Positions 17,851 through 25,502 of a DNA stretch of 41,472 nucleotides are shown here, piece by piece. The position numbers and the translations under genes were made by a program. Positions within the stretch are counted from its first letter, which is position 1; each line of letters begins with the position of its first letter. The notes beneath the pieces are model-generated. The model searched no databases, had not been told where the DNA came from, and saw only the letters and a list, made by a program, of their open reading frames with translations. Source of the stretch: Arthrobacter sp. ISL-28 (GTDB lineage Bacteria; Actinomycetota; Actinomycetes; Actinomycetales; Micrococcaceae); the NCBI RefSeq assembly GCF_018613875.1, contig NZ_JAGGPJ010000040.1, positions 1-41,472 on the forward strand, written 5' to 3'.

Positions 17851-18831
17851 GTGGCACCGAGAACCAGGACTTTCACCCCCCAACAACTGGGCCTGATGGT
17901 CAAGGCCGCGAGGATGTACCACGAGCAGAACCTGAGCCAGGGCGACATCGCAGAAAAGCTCAATGTCTCCCAGTCACGGGTCTCCCGGTGGCTCACCGAC
18001 GCGGTGCGCGAAGGCATCGTGAGGACCATTGTCGTGGCACCAGCCGGAACGGAGTCGGACCTGGAAGACGCTGTGGCGGCCAAGTACGGGCTGCGGGCTG
18101 TGGTCATCGCCGACCTGCACACTGAGGATGAGGCAGCCATCATCAGGGGTATCGGTGCTACGGCGGCAGGGTATCTCGAGGTGACGCTCACCGGTGGCAA
18201 CAGGGTCGGCCTGTCGTCCTGGTCCTCGACGCTGCTGGCGACGGTGGACGCCATGTCCCCGCGGAACGTCAAGACCGCAGAGAGCATCGTCCAGGTCATC
18301 GGCGGGGTGGGGAATCCGGAAGTTCAGGTACGGGCGACGCACCTGGCGGACCGGCTGGCAACGGTCACCAAGGGCACCCCCCGCTACCTTCCGGCTCCCG
18401 GGATTGTTTCCAGCCGCAGCGGCCGTGACGCCCTACTGGAGGATCCCTTCGTCGCTGAGGTTGCCGCTGACTGGGATCGGCTGGACACCCTTCTGGTGGG
18501 CATCGGAAGCATCGAACCATCACCGCTGCTGGTCCAGTCAGGCAATTCACTCAACGAATCCAACCTCAACGCCCTTGCAGCCTCGGGAGCGGTAGGCGAC
18601 ATCTGCCTTCGGTTCTTCGACAGACACGGAAAACTCATCGAATCCGAACTCAATGACAGGGTCCTGGGCATCAGCCCTGAGCAGATGCTCAGGGTAGACA
18701 GGCGCATCGGCATCGCCGGCGGCACCAGGAAGTACGCCGCGATACGGGCGGCCGTTGAAGGCAAATGGATCAACGTACTTATCACGGACAAAACGACCGC
18801 GCTGAAGCTGGAATCAGACAAGGCGCCCTAA
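17851..18831 (+). CDS. SorC/DeoR-family sugar-responsive transcriptional regulator
   Basis: 326-aa regulator. The N-terminal helix-turn-helix spans about residues 26-52 (LSQGDIAEKLNVSQSRVSRWL). The rest is a SorC sugar-phosphate-binding domain: GLSSWSSTLLATVDAM in the phosphosugar site, DTLLVGIGSIEP, AVGDICLRFFDRHG and a C-terminal RIGIAGGTRKYAAIRAAVEGKW-type core. GTG 17851 with AAGGAA upstream is the best start. Family members (EryD, SorC, LsrR, DeoR) are usually repressors released by a phosphorylated pathway intermediate. It sits inside the operon it probably controls, and the likely sites are at 9926-9940 and 20293-20326. Confidence 0.9.
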   Translation: MAPRTRTFTPQQLGLMVKAARMYHEQNLSQGDIAEKLNVSQSRVSRWLTDAVREGIVRTIVVAPAGTESDLEDAVAAKYGLRAVVIADLHTEDEAAIIRGIGATAAGYLEVTLTGGNRVGLSSWSSTLLATVDAMSPRNVKTAESIVQVIGGVGNPEVQVRATHLADRLATVTKGTPRYLPAPGIVSSRSGRDALLEDPFVAEVAADWDRLDTLLVGIGSIEPSPLLVQSGNSLNESNLNALAASGAVGDICLRFFDRHGKLIESELNDRVLGISPEQMLRVDRRIGIAGGTRKYAAIRAAVEGKWINVLITDKTTALKLESDKAP

Positions 18832-18848
18832 AACTTAAAGGACAGCAA

Positions 18849-19619
18849 TTGAACCCGAAACTCAGCTTCGCCCTGGACGGGCGGACAGCTCTCGTGACCG
18901 GAGGCGGGTCCGGCATCGGGCAGGCCATCGCGTTCGGCATCGCGCAGCAAAGCGGCGCCATCGGCATCGTTGACCTCCCGGGAGAAGGACCGGACGAAAC
19001 CGTGTACCGCATCAAGGAAGCCGGCGGACGGGCCATCTTCGTCGCGGCAGACGTGACGAAGGCGGATGAACTTGAAGAAGCCGTCGCTAAGATCGAAGCC
19101 GACCTTGGCCCGCTCACCCTGGCCGTCAACTCTGCCGGAATAGCGAACGCCGCACCTGCCGAGGACATGCCGCTGGCGCAGTGGCAGAAGGTCTATGACA
19201 TTGACGTCACCGGGGTCTTCCTCAGCTGCCAGGCCGAAGGCCGCGCCATGCTGCGGAACGGCGGCGGCTCCATCGTGAATATCGCCTCCATGTCAGGGAC
19301 TATCGTCAACCGTGGCCTGCTGCAGGCGCACTACAACAGCGCCAAAGCCGCTGTTATCCACCTGAGCAAATCCCTGGCCATGGAATGGGCTGAGCGAGGT
19401 ATCCGCGTCAACGCCCTCAGCCCCGGGTACACCATGACCAAGATGAACTCCCGGCCCGAGATGGTCCACCAGATGGAGATTTTCGCCAGTGAGACGCCGA
19501 TGAAGCGCATCGCCGACCCGTCCGAAATGGCCGGCCCGGCGGTGTTCCTCCTCTCGGACGCAGCATCGTTCTGTACCGGCATCGACCTCCTGGTCGACGG
19601 CGGTTTCTGCGCCCAATAG
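18849..19619 (+). CDS. Short-chain polyol dehydrogenase (arabinitol/xylitol/threitol dehydrogenase-like)
   Basis: 256-aa classical SDR. TGGGSGIG is at 17-24, D42 after strand 2 suggests NAD+, NSAG is at 94-97, and the catalytic set is Ser147/149, Tyr162 and Lys166 (HYNSAKAAV). The tail LLVDGGFCAQ is typical. The start is TTG 18849 with AAAGGA 6 nt upstream; no ATG is close. The body (VTGVFLSCQAEGRAM and the PGYTMTKMNSRPEM loop) resembles pentitol and tetritol dehydrogenases. It is the last gene of the main operon and converges with ribB. Together with the other SDR it suggests oxidation of two substrates or stereo-inversion through a common ketose. Confidence 0.88.
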   Translation: MNPKLSFALDGRTALVTGGGSGIGQAIAFGIAQQSGAIGIVDLPGEGPDETVYRIKEAGGRAIFVAADVTKADELEEAVAKIEADLGPLTLAVNSAGIANAAPAEDMPLAQWQKVYDIDVTGVFLSCQAEGRAMLRNGGGSIVNIASMSGTIVNRGLLQAHYNSAKAAVIHLSKSLAMEWAERGIRVNALSPGYTMTKMNSRPEMVHQMEIFASETPMKRIADPSEMAGPAVFLLSDAASFCTGIDLLVDGGFCAQ

Positions 19620-19646
19620 CCGGTGCCGTCCGGTGGCGGCCCTGGG

Positions 19647-20252
19647 TCAGTTATCCAGGGCGGCCGCCAGCTGGGCGATGCTGATCACGGGCAAGCCCTT
19701 TTCGCGCCCCAGGTCCAGGAGTCCGGGAAGCCGCATCATTTCACCGTCTTCGGCGACGACTTCGGCGATGACACCAACAGGGGTGAGGCCGGCGAGCTTC
19801 AGCAGGTCAACGGCGGCTTCGGTGTGGCCGGGACGCTGCCGCACACCCCCATCGACGGCACGAAGGGGGAGGATGTGGCCGGGACGGATCAGGTTTGTCG
19901 GGCCGGAGGAAGGATCCGCGAGAACCTGCAAGGTCCGTGCCCGGTCGGTCGCGCTGATGCCGGTCGTTGATTGGCCGGCGGCATCCACAGTGATCGTGTA
20001 TGCCGTGCGGAGGGAGTCCTTGTTGTCCTCCGTCATCAGCGGCAGCTCCAGGGCGTCGGCCAGTTCGTTCGTCATCGGCGCACACACGAAGCCGCTGGAA
20101 ACCCGGATGATCCAGGCAAGCCACTCGGGCGTTGCGTGCTGGGCGGCCATGATGATGTCGCCCTCGTTCTCCCGGTCCTCATCGTCCACCGCGATGATCG
20201 GCTGTCCGGCCTGGAGGGCAGAGACTGCCTCATCGATGTCAGCAAGTGCCAT
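19647..20252 (-). CDS. ribB: 3,4-dihydroxy-2-butanone 4-phosphate synthase (RibB), stand-alone
   Basis: RibB converts ribulose 5-phosphate to L-3,4-dihydroxy-2-butanone 4-phosphate plus formate, and the product is used by lumazine synthase. This is a 201-aa single-domain form without the GTP cyclohydrolase II half. Motifs are DDEDRENEGDI (metal and substrate acids), SSGFVCAPM, GISATDRA and RPGHTEAAVDL. ATG 20252 is chosen because AGGAAAA lies just upstream; an ATG at 20276 would add eight residues. It is divergent from tkt with the big palindrome between them, so it is probably co-regulated with the polyol genes. No other riboflavin genes besides the ribH2-like gene are in the window. Its location inside a sugar island is unusual. 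Confidence 0.93.
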   Translation of the reverse strand: MALADIDEAVSALQAGQPIIAVDDEDRENEGDIIMAAQHATPEWLAWIIRVSSGFVCAPMTNELADALELPLMTEDNKDSLRTAYTITVDAAGQSTTGISATDRARTLQVLADPSSGPTNLIRPGHILPLRAVDGGVRQRPGHTEAAVDLLKLAGLTPVGVIAEVVAEDGEMMRLPGLLDLGREKGLPVISIAQLAAALDN

Positions 20253-20292
20253 GTTTTTCCTGTCTGATTTTTCCAAATCTATAGTTCATATA

Positions 20293-20326
20293 AATGCAGT
20301 AGTGAATAATGATTCACTACTGCATT
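20293..20326. promoter_or_regulatory. Large palindromic operator between ribB and tkt
   Basis: AATGCAGTAGTGAAT (20293-20307) and its exact reverse complement (20312-20326) flank a 4-nt spacer. It lies in the divergent ribB/tkt control region. Its half-site TCACTACTG recurs at 9929-9937. The size and symmetry fit binding of a dimer or tetramer such as the SorC-family protein encoded at 17851-18831. The same site could control both divergent units. Confidence 0.75.
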
Positions 20327-20427
20327 ATGCCCCGGAACGTACCCGGCGGCAGGCTGACCCATCTTCCCAGAAACGTGGAAGGTCAGCCTCATCCTCATCC
20401 CCTGCGTCTAACGAGAGCACGATTCAC

Positions 20428-22578
20428 ATGTCAGCAGAAAACGTTCCTGCCTCCGGCCATACCGCTTCCCGCGGACTGTCCTGGACTGACCTGGACCAGC
20501 GTGCAGTGGACACTGTGCGTGTGCTGGCCGCCGATGCCGTGGAGAAGGTGGGCAACGGTCACCCCGGCACCGCGATGAGCCTGGCTCCGGCCGCATATCT
20601 TCTCTTTCAGAAGCTGATGCGCCATGATCCGCAGAACCCGGAGTGGATCGGGCGTGACCGGTTTATCTTGTCCCCTGGCCACACGTCCCTGACCCTGTAC
20701 ATCCAGCTTTTCCTTTCCGGCTACGGCCTGGAGCTGAAGGACCTGCAGGCGCTGCGGACCTGGGGTTCGCTTACCCCGGGCCACCCTGAGTACAAGCACA
20801 CGGCCGGCGTGGAGATCACCACCGGCCCGCTCGGCCAGGGCCTCGCGTCCTCTGTGGGCTTCGCCTACTCCCAGCGCCGTCAGCGCGGCCTGTTCGACGC
20901 CGACGCCGCCCCCGGCACCAGCCCGTTCGACCACACCGTCTGGGTCATCGCGTCCGACGGCGACCTGCAGGAAGGTGTTACCTCCGAGGCCTCCTCCCTC
21001 GCGGGCCACCAGGAACTGGGCAACCTCGTGGTGATCTACGACGAGAACCACATCTCCATCGAGGACGACACCGACATCGCCTTCACCGAGGATGTCCTGA
21101 AGCGCTACGAGTCCTACGGCTGGCATACGCAGCGCGTCGACTGGACCAAGACGGGCGAATACAAGGAAGACATCCAGGAGCTGCACTCGGCGCTGCTGGC
21201 GGCCAAGGCTGAAACGTCCAAGCCCTCCATCGTTTCGCTGCGCACCATCATCGGCTACCCCGCGCCGAAGAAGCAGAACACCGGCAAGATCCACGGCTCG
21301 GCCCTGGGTTCGGAAGAAGTTGCAGCACTCAAGGAAGTCCTGGGCTTCGACCCGGAGAAGTCTTTCGAGGTGGACGAGGACGTGCTGGCCCACGCCCGCG
21401 GCGTCGTTGACCGCGGTGCCCACGCCCGCAAGGCATGGGAAGAGTCCTTCGCTGCCTGGCAGTCCGCCAACCCCGAGGCCGCTGCCCTGCTCGAGCGCGT
21501 CGAGGCCCGCGAGCTGCCGTCCGAACTGGACGCTGCCCTGCCCGTCTTCCCCGCCGGCAAGGACGTTTCCACCCGCGCCGCCTCCGGGAAGGTCCTGAAC
21601 GCCATCGGCCCGGTCATGCCGGAACTGTGGGGCGGTTCGGCCGACCTCGCGGAGTCGAACAACACCACGATCGAAGGCTCGCCGTCGTTCGTTCCCGCCT
21701 CCAAGCAGACGGACGCCTGGTCCGGCAACCCCTACGGCCGGGTGCTGCACTTCGGCATCCGCGAGCACGCCGCCGCCTCGATCGTGAACGGCATCGCCCT
21801 GCACGGCAAGACCCGCGCGTTCTCCGGCACGTTCCTGATCTTCAGCGACTACCAGCGCCCCGCCATCCGCCTCGGCGCGCTCATGGGCGTGCCGTCGCTG
21901 TACGTCTGGACGCACGACTCGATCGGCCTCGGCGAGGACGGCCCCACCCACCAGCCGGTGGAGCAGCTGGCCTCCCTGCGCGCCATCGTGGGCCTGGACG
22001 TTGTCCGCCCGGGTGACGCCAACGAGGTCGCGGCAGCGTGGAAGGCCATGCTCGCCAACCACGAGAACCCGGCAGGCATCGTTCTGACCCGCCAGAACAT
22101 TCCCACCTGGGAACGCGGCGAAGGCGACGCCACCGGCGACACCTTCGGGTCGACCGCCGGCGTGGCAAAGGGCGGCTACGTCCTTGCCGAGGCGTCCAAG
22201 GACGGCCAGAGCGCAGAGCCGCAGGTCATCCTGATCGGCACCGGATCCGAGGTCCAGCTTGCCGTCCAGGCCCGCGAAGCGCTGCAGGCCGAGGGCATCG
22301 CCACCCGCGTGGTGTCCATGCCGTGCGTCGAGTGGTTCAACAAGCAGGACGCCGCCTACCGCGAGGCAGTCCTGCCCGCAGCGGTCAAGGCCCGCGTCTC
22401 GGTCGAAGCCGGTCTGGCCCTGGGCTGGAAGGAGTTCGTCGGCGACGCCGGACGCTCCATCAGCCTCGAGCACTACGGTGCCTCCGCCGACTACAAGCGC
22501 CTCTTCCAGGAATTCGGCATCACCGCGGAAGCTGTCACCGCCGCCGCCAAGGATTCCCTCGCCGGACTCCAGTCCTGA
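20428..22578 (+). CDS. tkt: Transketolase, full length
   Basis: 716-aa one-piece transketolase of the pentose phosphate pathway. It contains KVGNGHPGTAMSLAPAAYLLF, SPGHTSLTLY, ITTGPLGQGLASSVG, the ThDP motif SDGDLQEG-N, HFGIREHAAASIVNGIA with the activating Glu, and SIGLGEDGPTHQPVEQ. It starts at ATG 20428 with a weak ribosome-binding site. The frame stays open far upstream, antisense to ribB, but that part has no homology. It is very like a housekeeping actinobacterial Tkt and is followed by tal, 29 bp away. So the island carries a second, conventional transketolase besides the split one. Confidence 0.95.
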   Translation: MSAENVPASGHTASRGLSWTDLDQRAVDTVRVLAADAVEKVGNGHPGTAMSLAPAAYLLFQKLMRHDPQNPEWIGRDRFILSPGHTSLTLYIQLFLSGYGLELKDLQALRTWGSLTPGHPEYKHTAGVEITTGPLGQGLASSVGFAYSQRRQRGLFDADAAPGTSPFDHTVWVIASDGDLQEGVTSEASSLAGHQELGNLVVIYDENHISIEDDTDIAFTEDVLKRYESYGWHTQRVDWTKTGEYKEDIQELHSALLAAKAETSKPSIVSLRTIIGYPAPKKQNTGKIHGSALGSEEVAALKEVLGFDPEKSFEVDEDVLAHARGVVDRGAHARKAWEESFAAWQSANPEAAALLERVEARELPSELDAALPVFPAGKDVSTRAASGKVLNAIGPVMPELWGGSADLAESNNTTIEGSPSFVPASKQTDAWSGNPYGRVLHFGIREHAAASIVNGIALHGKTRAFSGTFLIFSDYQRPAIRLGALMGVPSLYVWTHDSIGLGEDGPTHQPVEQLASLRAIVGLDVVRPGDANEVAAAWKAMLANHENPAGIVLTRQNIPTWERGEGDATGDTFGSTAGVAKGGYVLAEASKDGQSAEPQVILIGTGSEVQLAVQAREALQAEGIATRVVSMPCVEWFNKQDAAYREAVLPAAVKARVSVEAGLALGWKEFVGDAGRSISLEHYGASADYKRLFQEFGITAEAVTAAAKDSLAGLQS

Positions 22579-22607
22579 CAGCACCCCAGTTTCAAGGAGA
22601 AATTGAC

Positions 22608-23723
22608 ATGAATACCACCCCCACCCAGCAGCTCTCCGACGCCGGCGTTTCCATCTGGCTCGATGACCTCTCCCGCGGCCGCCTCAAGACCGGCACGCTG
22701 CAGAAGCTGATCGAAGAGAAGAACGTTGTGGGTGTCACCACGAACCCCTCCATCTTCCACGCCGCGATAACCACCGGCCACGACTACGACGCCGTCATCG
22801 CCAAGGAGGCAGCGGCCGGCGCATCCATCGAGGACACCATCTTCGAGATCACCACCACCGACGTCGCCGACGCCTGCGACCTGTTCGCCCCGGTCGCCGC
22901 TGCGACCAATGGTGTTGACGGCCGCGTCTCCATCGAGGTTGACCCGCGCCTGGCCTGGGACACCGCCGGCACCATCGCCGAGGCCAAGCACCTGTACAAG
23001 AAGGTCAACAAGGACAACGTCCTGATCAAGATCCCCGCGACCCTTGAAGGCCTCGAGGCCATCACGGCCACCCTCGCCGAGGGCATCAGCGTCAACGTGA
23101 CCCTGATCTTCTCCCTCGAGCGCTACCGCGCGGTCATCAACGCTTTCCAGTGCGGCCTGGAGCAGGCCAGAGACAACGGCCACGATCTGTCCAAGATCCA
23201 CTCCGTCGCCTCGTTCTTCGTCTCCCGCGTGGACACCGAGATCGACAAGCGCCTCAACGCCATCGGCACCGAGGAAGCCAAGGCCCTCAAGGGCAAGGCC
23301 GGCCTGGCCAACGCACGCCTGGCCTACCAGGTCTACGAAGAGCAGTTCGCTACCGAGCGCTGGGCCGTCCTGGCCGAGGCCGGCGCCCTGCCGCAGCGTC
23401 CGCTGTGGGCTTCGACCGGCGTGAAGGACCCGGCATACCCGGACACCCTCTACGTCACCGAACTCGTCGCACCCGGTGTCGTGAACACCATGCCCGGAAA
23501 GACCCTGGACGCCACCTTCGACCACGGCGTCATCACCGGCGACACCGTGACCGGCACCTATAAAGAAGCCAACGCCACGCTCAACGCCCTGGAAAACCTC
23601 GGGGTCTCCTACAACGACGTCGTCGCGCTCCTCGAATCCGAAGGCCTCGACAAGTTCGTCGCCAGCTGGAAGGAACTGCTGGCCGACGTCGAAGGTGCCC
23701 TCGCCTCCGCACGGAAGCGCTGA
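22608..23723 (+). CDS. tal: Transaldolase
   Basis: 371-aa actinobacterial-type transaldolase, which transfers dihydroxyacetone between sedoheptulose 7-P and glyceraldehyde 3-P or fructose 6-P and erythrose 4-P. The opening LSDAGVSIWLDDLSR and GVTTNPSIFHAAI are diagnostic, and the Schiff-base Lys is in DNVLIKIPAT. SVASFFVSRVDTEID and RPLWASTGVKDP follow. AAGGAG lies 9 nt before ATG 22608. With tkt it disposes of erythrose 4-P or pentose phosphates from the pathway. Confidence 0.95.
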   Translation: MNTTPTQQLSDAGVSIWLDDLSRGRLKTGTLQKLIEEKNVVGVTTNPSIFHAAITTGHDYDAVIAKEAAAGASIEDTIFEITTTDVADACDLFAPVAAATNGVDGRVSIEVDPRLAWDTAGTIAEAKHLYKKVNKDNVLIKIPATLEGLEAITATLAEGISVNVTLIFSLERYRAVINAFQCGLEQARDNGHDLSKIHSVASFFVSRVDTEIDKRLNAIGTEEAKALKGKAGLANARLAYQVYEEQFATERWAVLAEAGALPQRPLWASTGVKDPAYPDTLYVTELVAPGVVNTMPGKTLDATFDHGVITGDTVTGTYKEANATLNALENLGVSYNDVVALLESEGLDKFVASWKELLADVEGALASARKR

Positions 23724-23728
23724 CCTGC

Positions 23729-23760
23729 ATTCTCTGCCAGCGGCTTGCTCAGCAGAGAAT
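23729..23760 (+). repeat. Stem-loop after tal
   Basis: ATTCTCTGC (23729-23737) pairs exactly with GCAGAGAAT (23752-23760) across a 14-nt loop, 5 nt after the tal stop. No T-run follows, so it may be a processing or partial termination site before the small gene. Confidence 0.45.
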
Positions 23761-23813
23761 CGCGAGCACCAACCTAGGAAGCAAAGCGTCATACAGCAGT
23801 AAAGGAAACACTC

Positions 23814-24020
23814 ATGAAAGGCGCAAGAACGCGGGAACGCCACTGGCGGCAACTGTACCCAGGCCAGAAAGTAAGGCTTACAGGGGCAGGCGGAGATCAA
23901 TACCAGGGTGTTGTTGACGCACGCACCGATGACGGCGCCTTCGTCTGGGTTCTCACGGTGGGAAGCGGACGAAAACTCTTTCACGTTGACGACGGCTTCG
24001 ATGCAGCACCGGAATCCTAG
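23814..24020 (+). CDS. Small hypothetical protein (68 aa)
   Basis: Product not recognised. It is a small basic-then-acidic protein with an SH3-like feel: YPGQKVRLTGAGGDQYQGVVDA, then FVWVLTVGSGRKLFHVDDGFD. It has a good ribosome-binding site (AAAGGAAA, 6 nt before the ATG) and normal codon use, so it is probably translated. It lies between tal and the ABM gene in the tkt-tal-tpiA unit. No function is claimed. Confidence 0.6.
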   Translation: MKGARTRERHWRQLYPGQKVRLTGAGGDQYQGVVDARTDDGAFVWVLTVGSGRKLFHVDDGFDAAPES

Positions 24021-24122
24021 CAACATGCCCAAGACACATGGCACTCCTGGGGGCCGCCAGCGATACCGCTGCCGTGATCGAACTTTGAACAGACAGCACA
24101 CCAACTAAAGAGAGCCCACTGA

Positions 24123-24434
24123 ATGTCGATAGCCGTAACAGCCCTTTTTACGCCTAAGGAAGGGGCATTTGACCAGGTCGTAGGTGCCCTCCGCCCAGCA
24201 ATTGCCGAAGTGCACCAGGAGCCGGGCTGCCTGCTCTATGCCATCCACGAATCACCGGACGGCCAGATTCTCATGATTGAGAAGTGGGAATCGGCCGAGC
24301 TGCTCGATGAGCACGAGGCAGGGGCAGCAGTTAAACGCCTCAACACCGCACTCAAAGGGCTGCTGCAAAAACCGGTTGAAGTCACACGGCTAAAGGCTCT
24401 CCCAGCAGGAAACCCCAGCCAGGGAGAACTCTGA
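24123..24434 (+). CDS. Antibiotic biosynthesis monooxygenase (ABM) domain protein, YgiN/LsrG-like
   Basis: 103-aa single-domain dimeric alpha/beta barrel: VTALFTPKEGAFDQVVGALRP, then the family core EPGCLLYAIHESPDGQILMIEKWES with the conserved His and Trp. Members include quinol monooxygenases and LsrG, which converts phosphorylated autoinducer-2. Here it lies between tal and tpiA in a sugar-phosphate operon, so a role on a reactive dicarbonyl sugar phosphate is as plausible as a quinol role. This is inference only. Confidence 0.82.
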   Translation: MSIAVTALFTPKEGAFDQVVGALRPAIAEVHQEPGCLLYAIHESPDGQILMIEKWESAELLDEHEAGAAVKRLNTALKGLLQKPVEVTRLKALPAGNPSQGEL

Positions 24435-24543
24435 GTGCCTCACCAAAGGGCCCTGGCGGACAACAGGATTGTCCCACCCGAAGCCCCACGTACAACAGCC
24501 GCCAAACGACTCAAGGCTGCACATCAACACTTTGGAGAAAGTT

Positions 24544-25356
24544 ATGAATGAAATCACTGGTGCCCACTCTGGGCGCACGCCGCTTATTGCCGGCAACTGG
24601 AAGATGAACATGGACCATGCCCAGGGCAGCAGCCTGCTGCAACACCTGGCCGAGGCCCTTTCTGAGGCAAAGCACGGTTACGGCCGGGTGGAAGTTGCAG
24701 TCTTTCCGCCCTTTACCACTCTGAGCGCCGTGCAAACCCTGATCCAGGATGATGGATTGGACCTGGTCACCGGCGGACAGGACCTTTCCCAGTTCGACTC
24801 AGGCGCCTACACCGGTGACATCAGCGGCCAGTTCCTGGCCAAGCTCGGCTGTAAGTACGTACTCGTGGGTCACAGTGAACGGCGCACCATCCACAGCGAA
24901 ACCGATGAAACACTCAACGCCAAGGTCCGCGCAGCCTACCGCCACGAGCTCACTCCGGTGCTGTGCGTCGGCGAAGGTCTGGACATCCGGCAGGCCGGCA
25001 CCCACGTCCAGCACACCCTGGCCCAGCTGCGCGCCGGCGTCGACGGTCTCTCCACCGAGCAGGCCGCCCGGCTCGTGGTTGCCTACGAGCCCGTGTGGGC
25101 CATCGGGACCGGGGAAGGCGCCGGCCCGGAAGACGCACAGGAGAAGTGCGGCGCGATCCGCGCCGAACTTGCCAGCCTCTTCGACACGGATGCCGCAGCC
25201 AAGACCCGGCTCCTCTATGGCGGCTCGGTCAAGGCAGCCAGCGCCCCAGCCATCTTGAACGAGACCGACGTCGACGGCGTCCTGGTCGGCGGGGCCAGCC
25301 TTGATGCCGCTGAATTTGCCAACATCGCAGGTTTCGAGCGCCAACTGGCCGGCTAA
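24544..25356 (+). CDS. tpiA: Triosephosphate isomerase (or EryH/LerI-type tetrulose-phosphate isomerase)
   Basis: 270-aa TIM barrel with the full catalytic set: N18 and K20 (AGNWKMN), H110 (VLVGHSERR), E182 (VAYEPVWAIGTG), and the phosphate loops LYGGSV and VLVGGASL. The sequence is close to ordinary actinobacterial TpiA, including GAYTGD. GGAG lies 7 nt before ATG 24544. In erythritol pathways a TIM-family enzyme (EryH, LerI) isomerises L-erythrulose 1-P to D-erythrulose 4-P and is paired with an RpiB homologue, as here. The canonical look of this protein means plain triosephosphate isomerase is equally possible. It is the last intact gene of the island. Confidence 0.93.
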   Translation: MNEITGAHSGRTPLIAGNWKMNMDHAQGSSLLQHLAEALSEAKHGYGRVEVAVFPPFTTLSAVQTLIQDDGLDLVTGGQDLSQFDSGAYTGDISGQFLAKLGCKYVLVGHSERRTIHSETDETLNAKVRAAYRHELTPVLCVGEGLDIRQAGTHVQHTLAQLRAGVDGLSTEQAARLVVAYEPVWAIGTGEGAGPEDAQEKCGAIRAELASLFDTDAAAKTRLLYGGSVKAASAPAILNETDVDGVLVGGASLDAAEFANIAGFERQLAG

Positions 25357-25396
25357 ACCACATTCTGTTCTCAGACGACCCACCTTGCCGACGGCC

Positions 25397-25431
25397 CGAG
25401 GGGTGCGACGCCGCTTGCACCGCACCCCTCG
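25397..25431 (+). terminator. Probable terminator after tpiA
   Basis: CGAGGGGTGCG (25397-25407) pairs exactly with CGCACCCCTCG (25421-25431) across a 13-nt loop, 40 bp past the tpiA stop. Only a weak T-containing stretch follows. Confidence 0.55.
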
Positions 25432-25502
25432 AAGTCTTCAACCGGCAATTCTTCCTTTCCTGCAGCCTCAGCGCCTCCTTTAGAAAGCACACGACCCCAC
25501 CC

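Noticed and set aside
19633..20427. 265-codon in-frame extension of tkt upstream of 20428
   Set aside because: It is antisense to ribB, Ser/Arg-rich and lacks homology. Known Tkt N termini match the ATG at 20428.
20431..22584. A 717-codon open frame on the - strand antisense to tkt, and similar long antisense frames at 12744-14165 and 22491-24104
   Set aside because: They mirror strongly GC-biased real genes codon by codon, carry no recognisable motifs and have no ribosome-binding sites. They are shadows.
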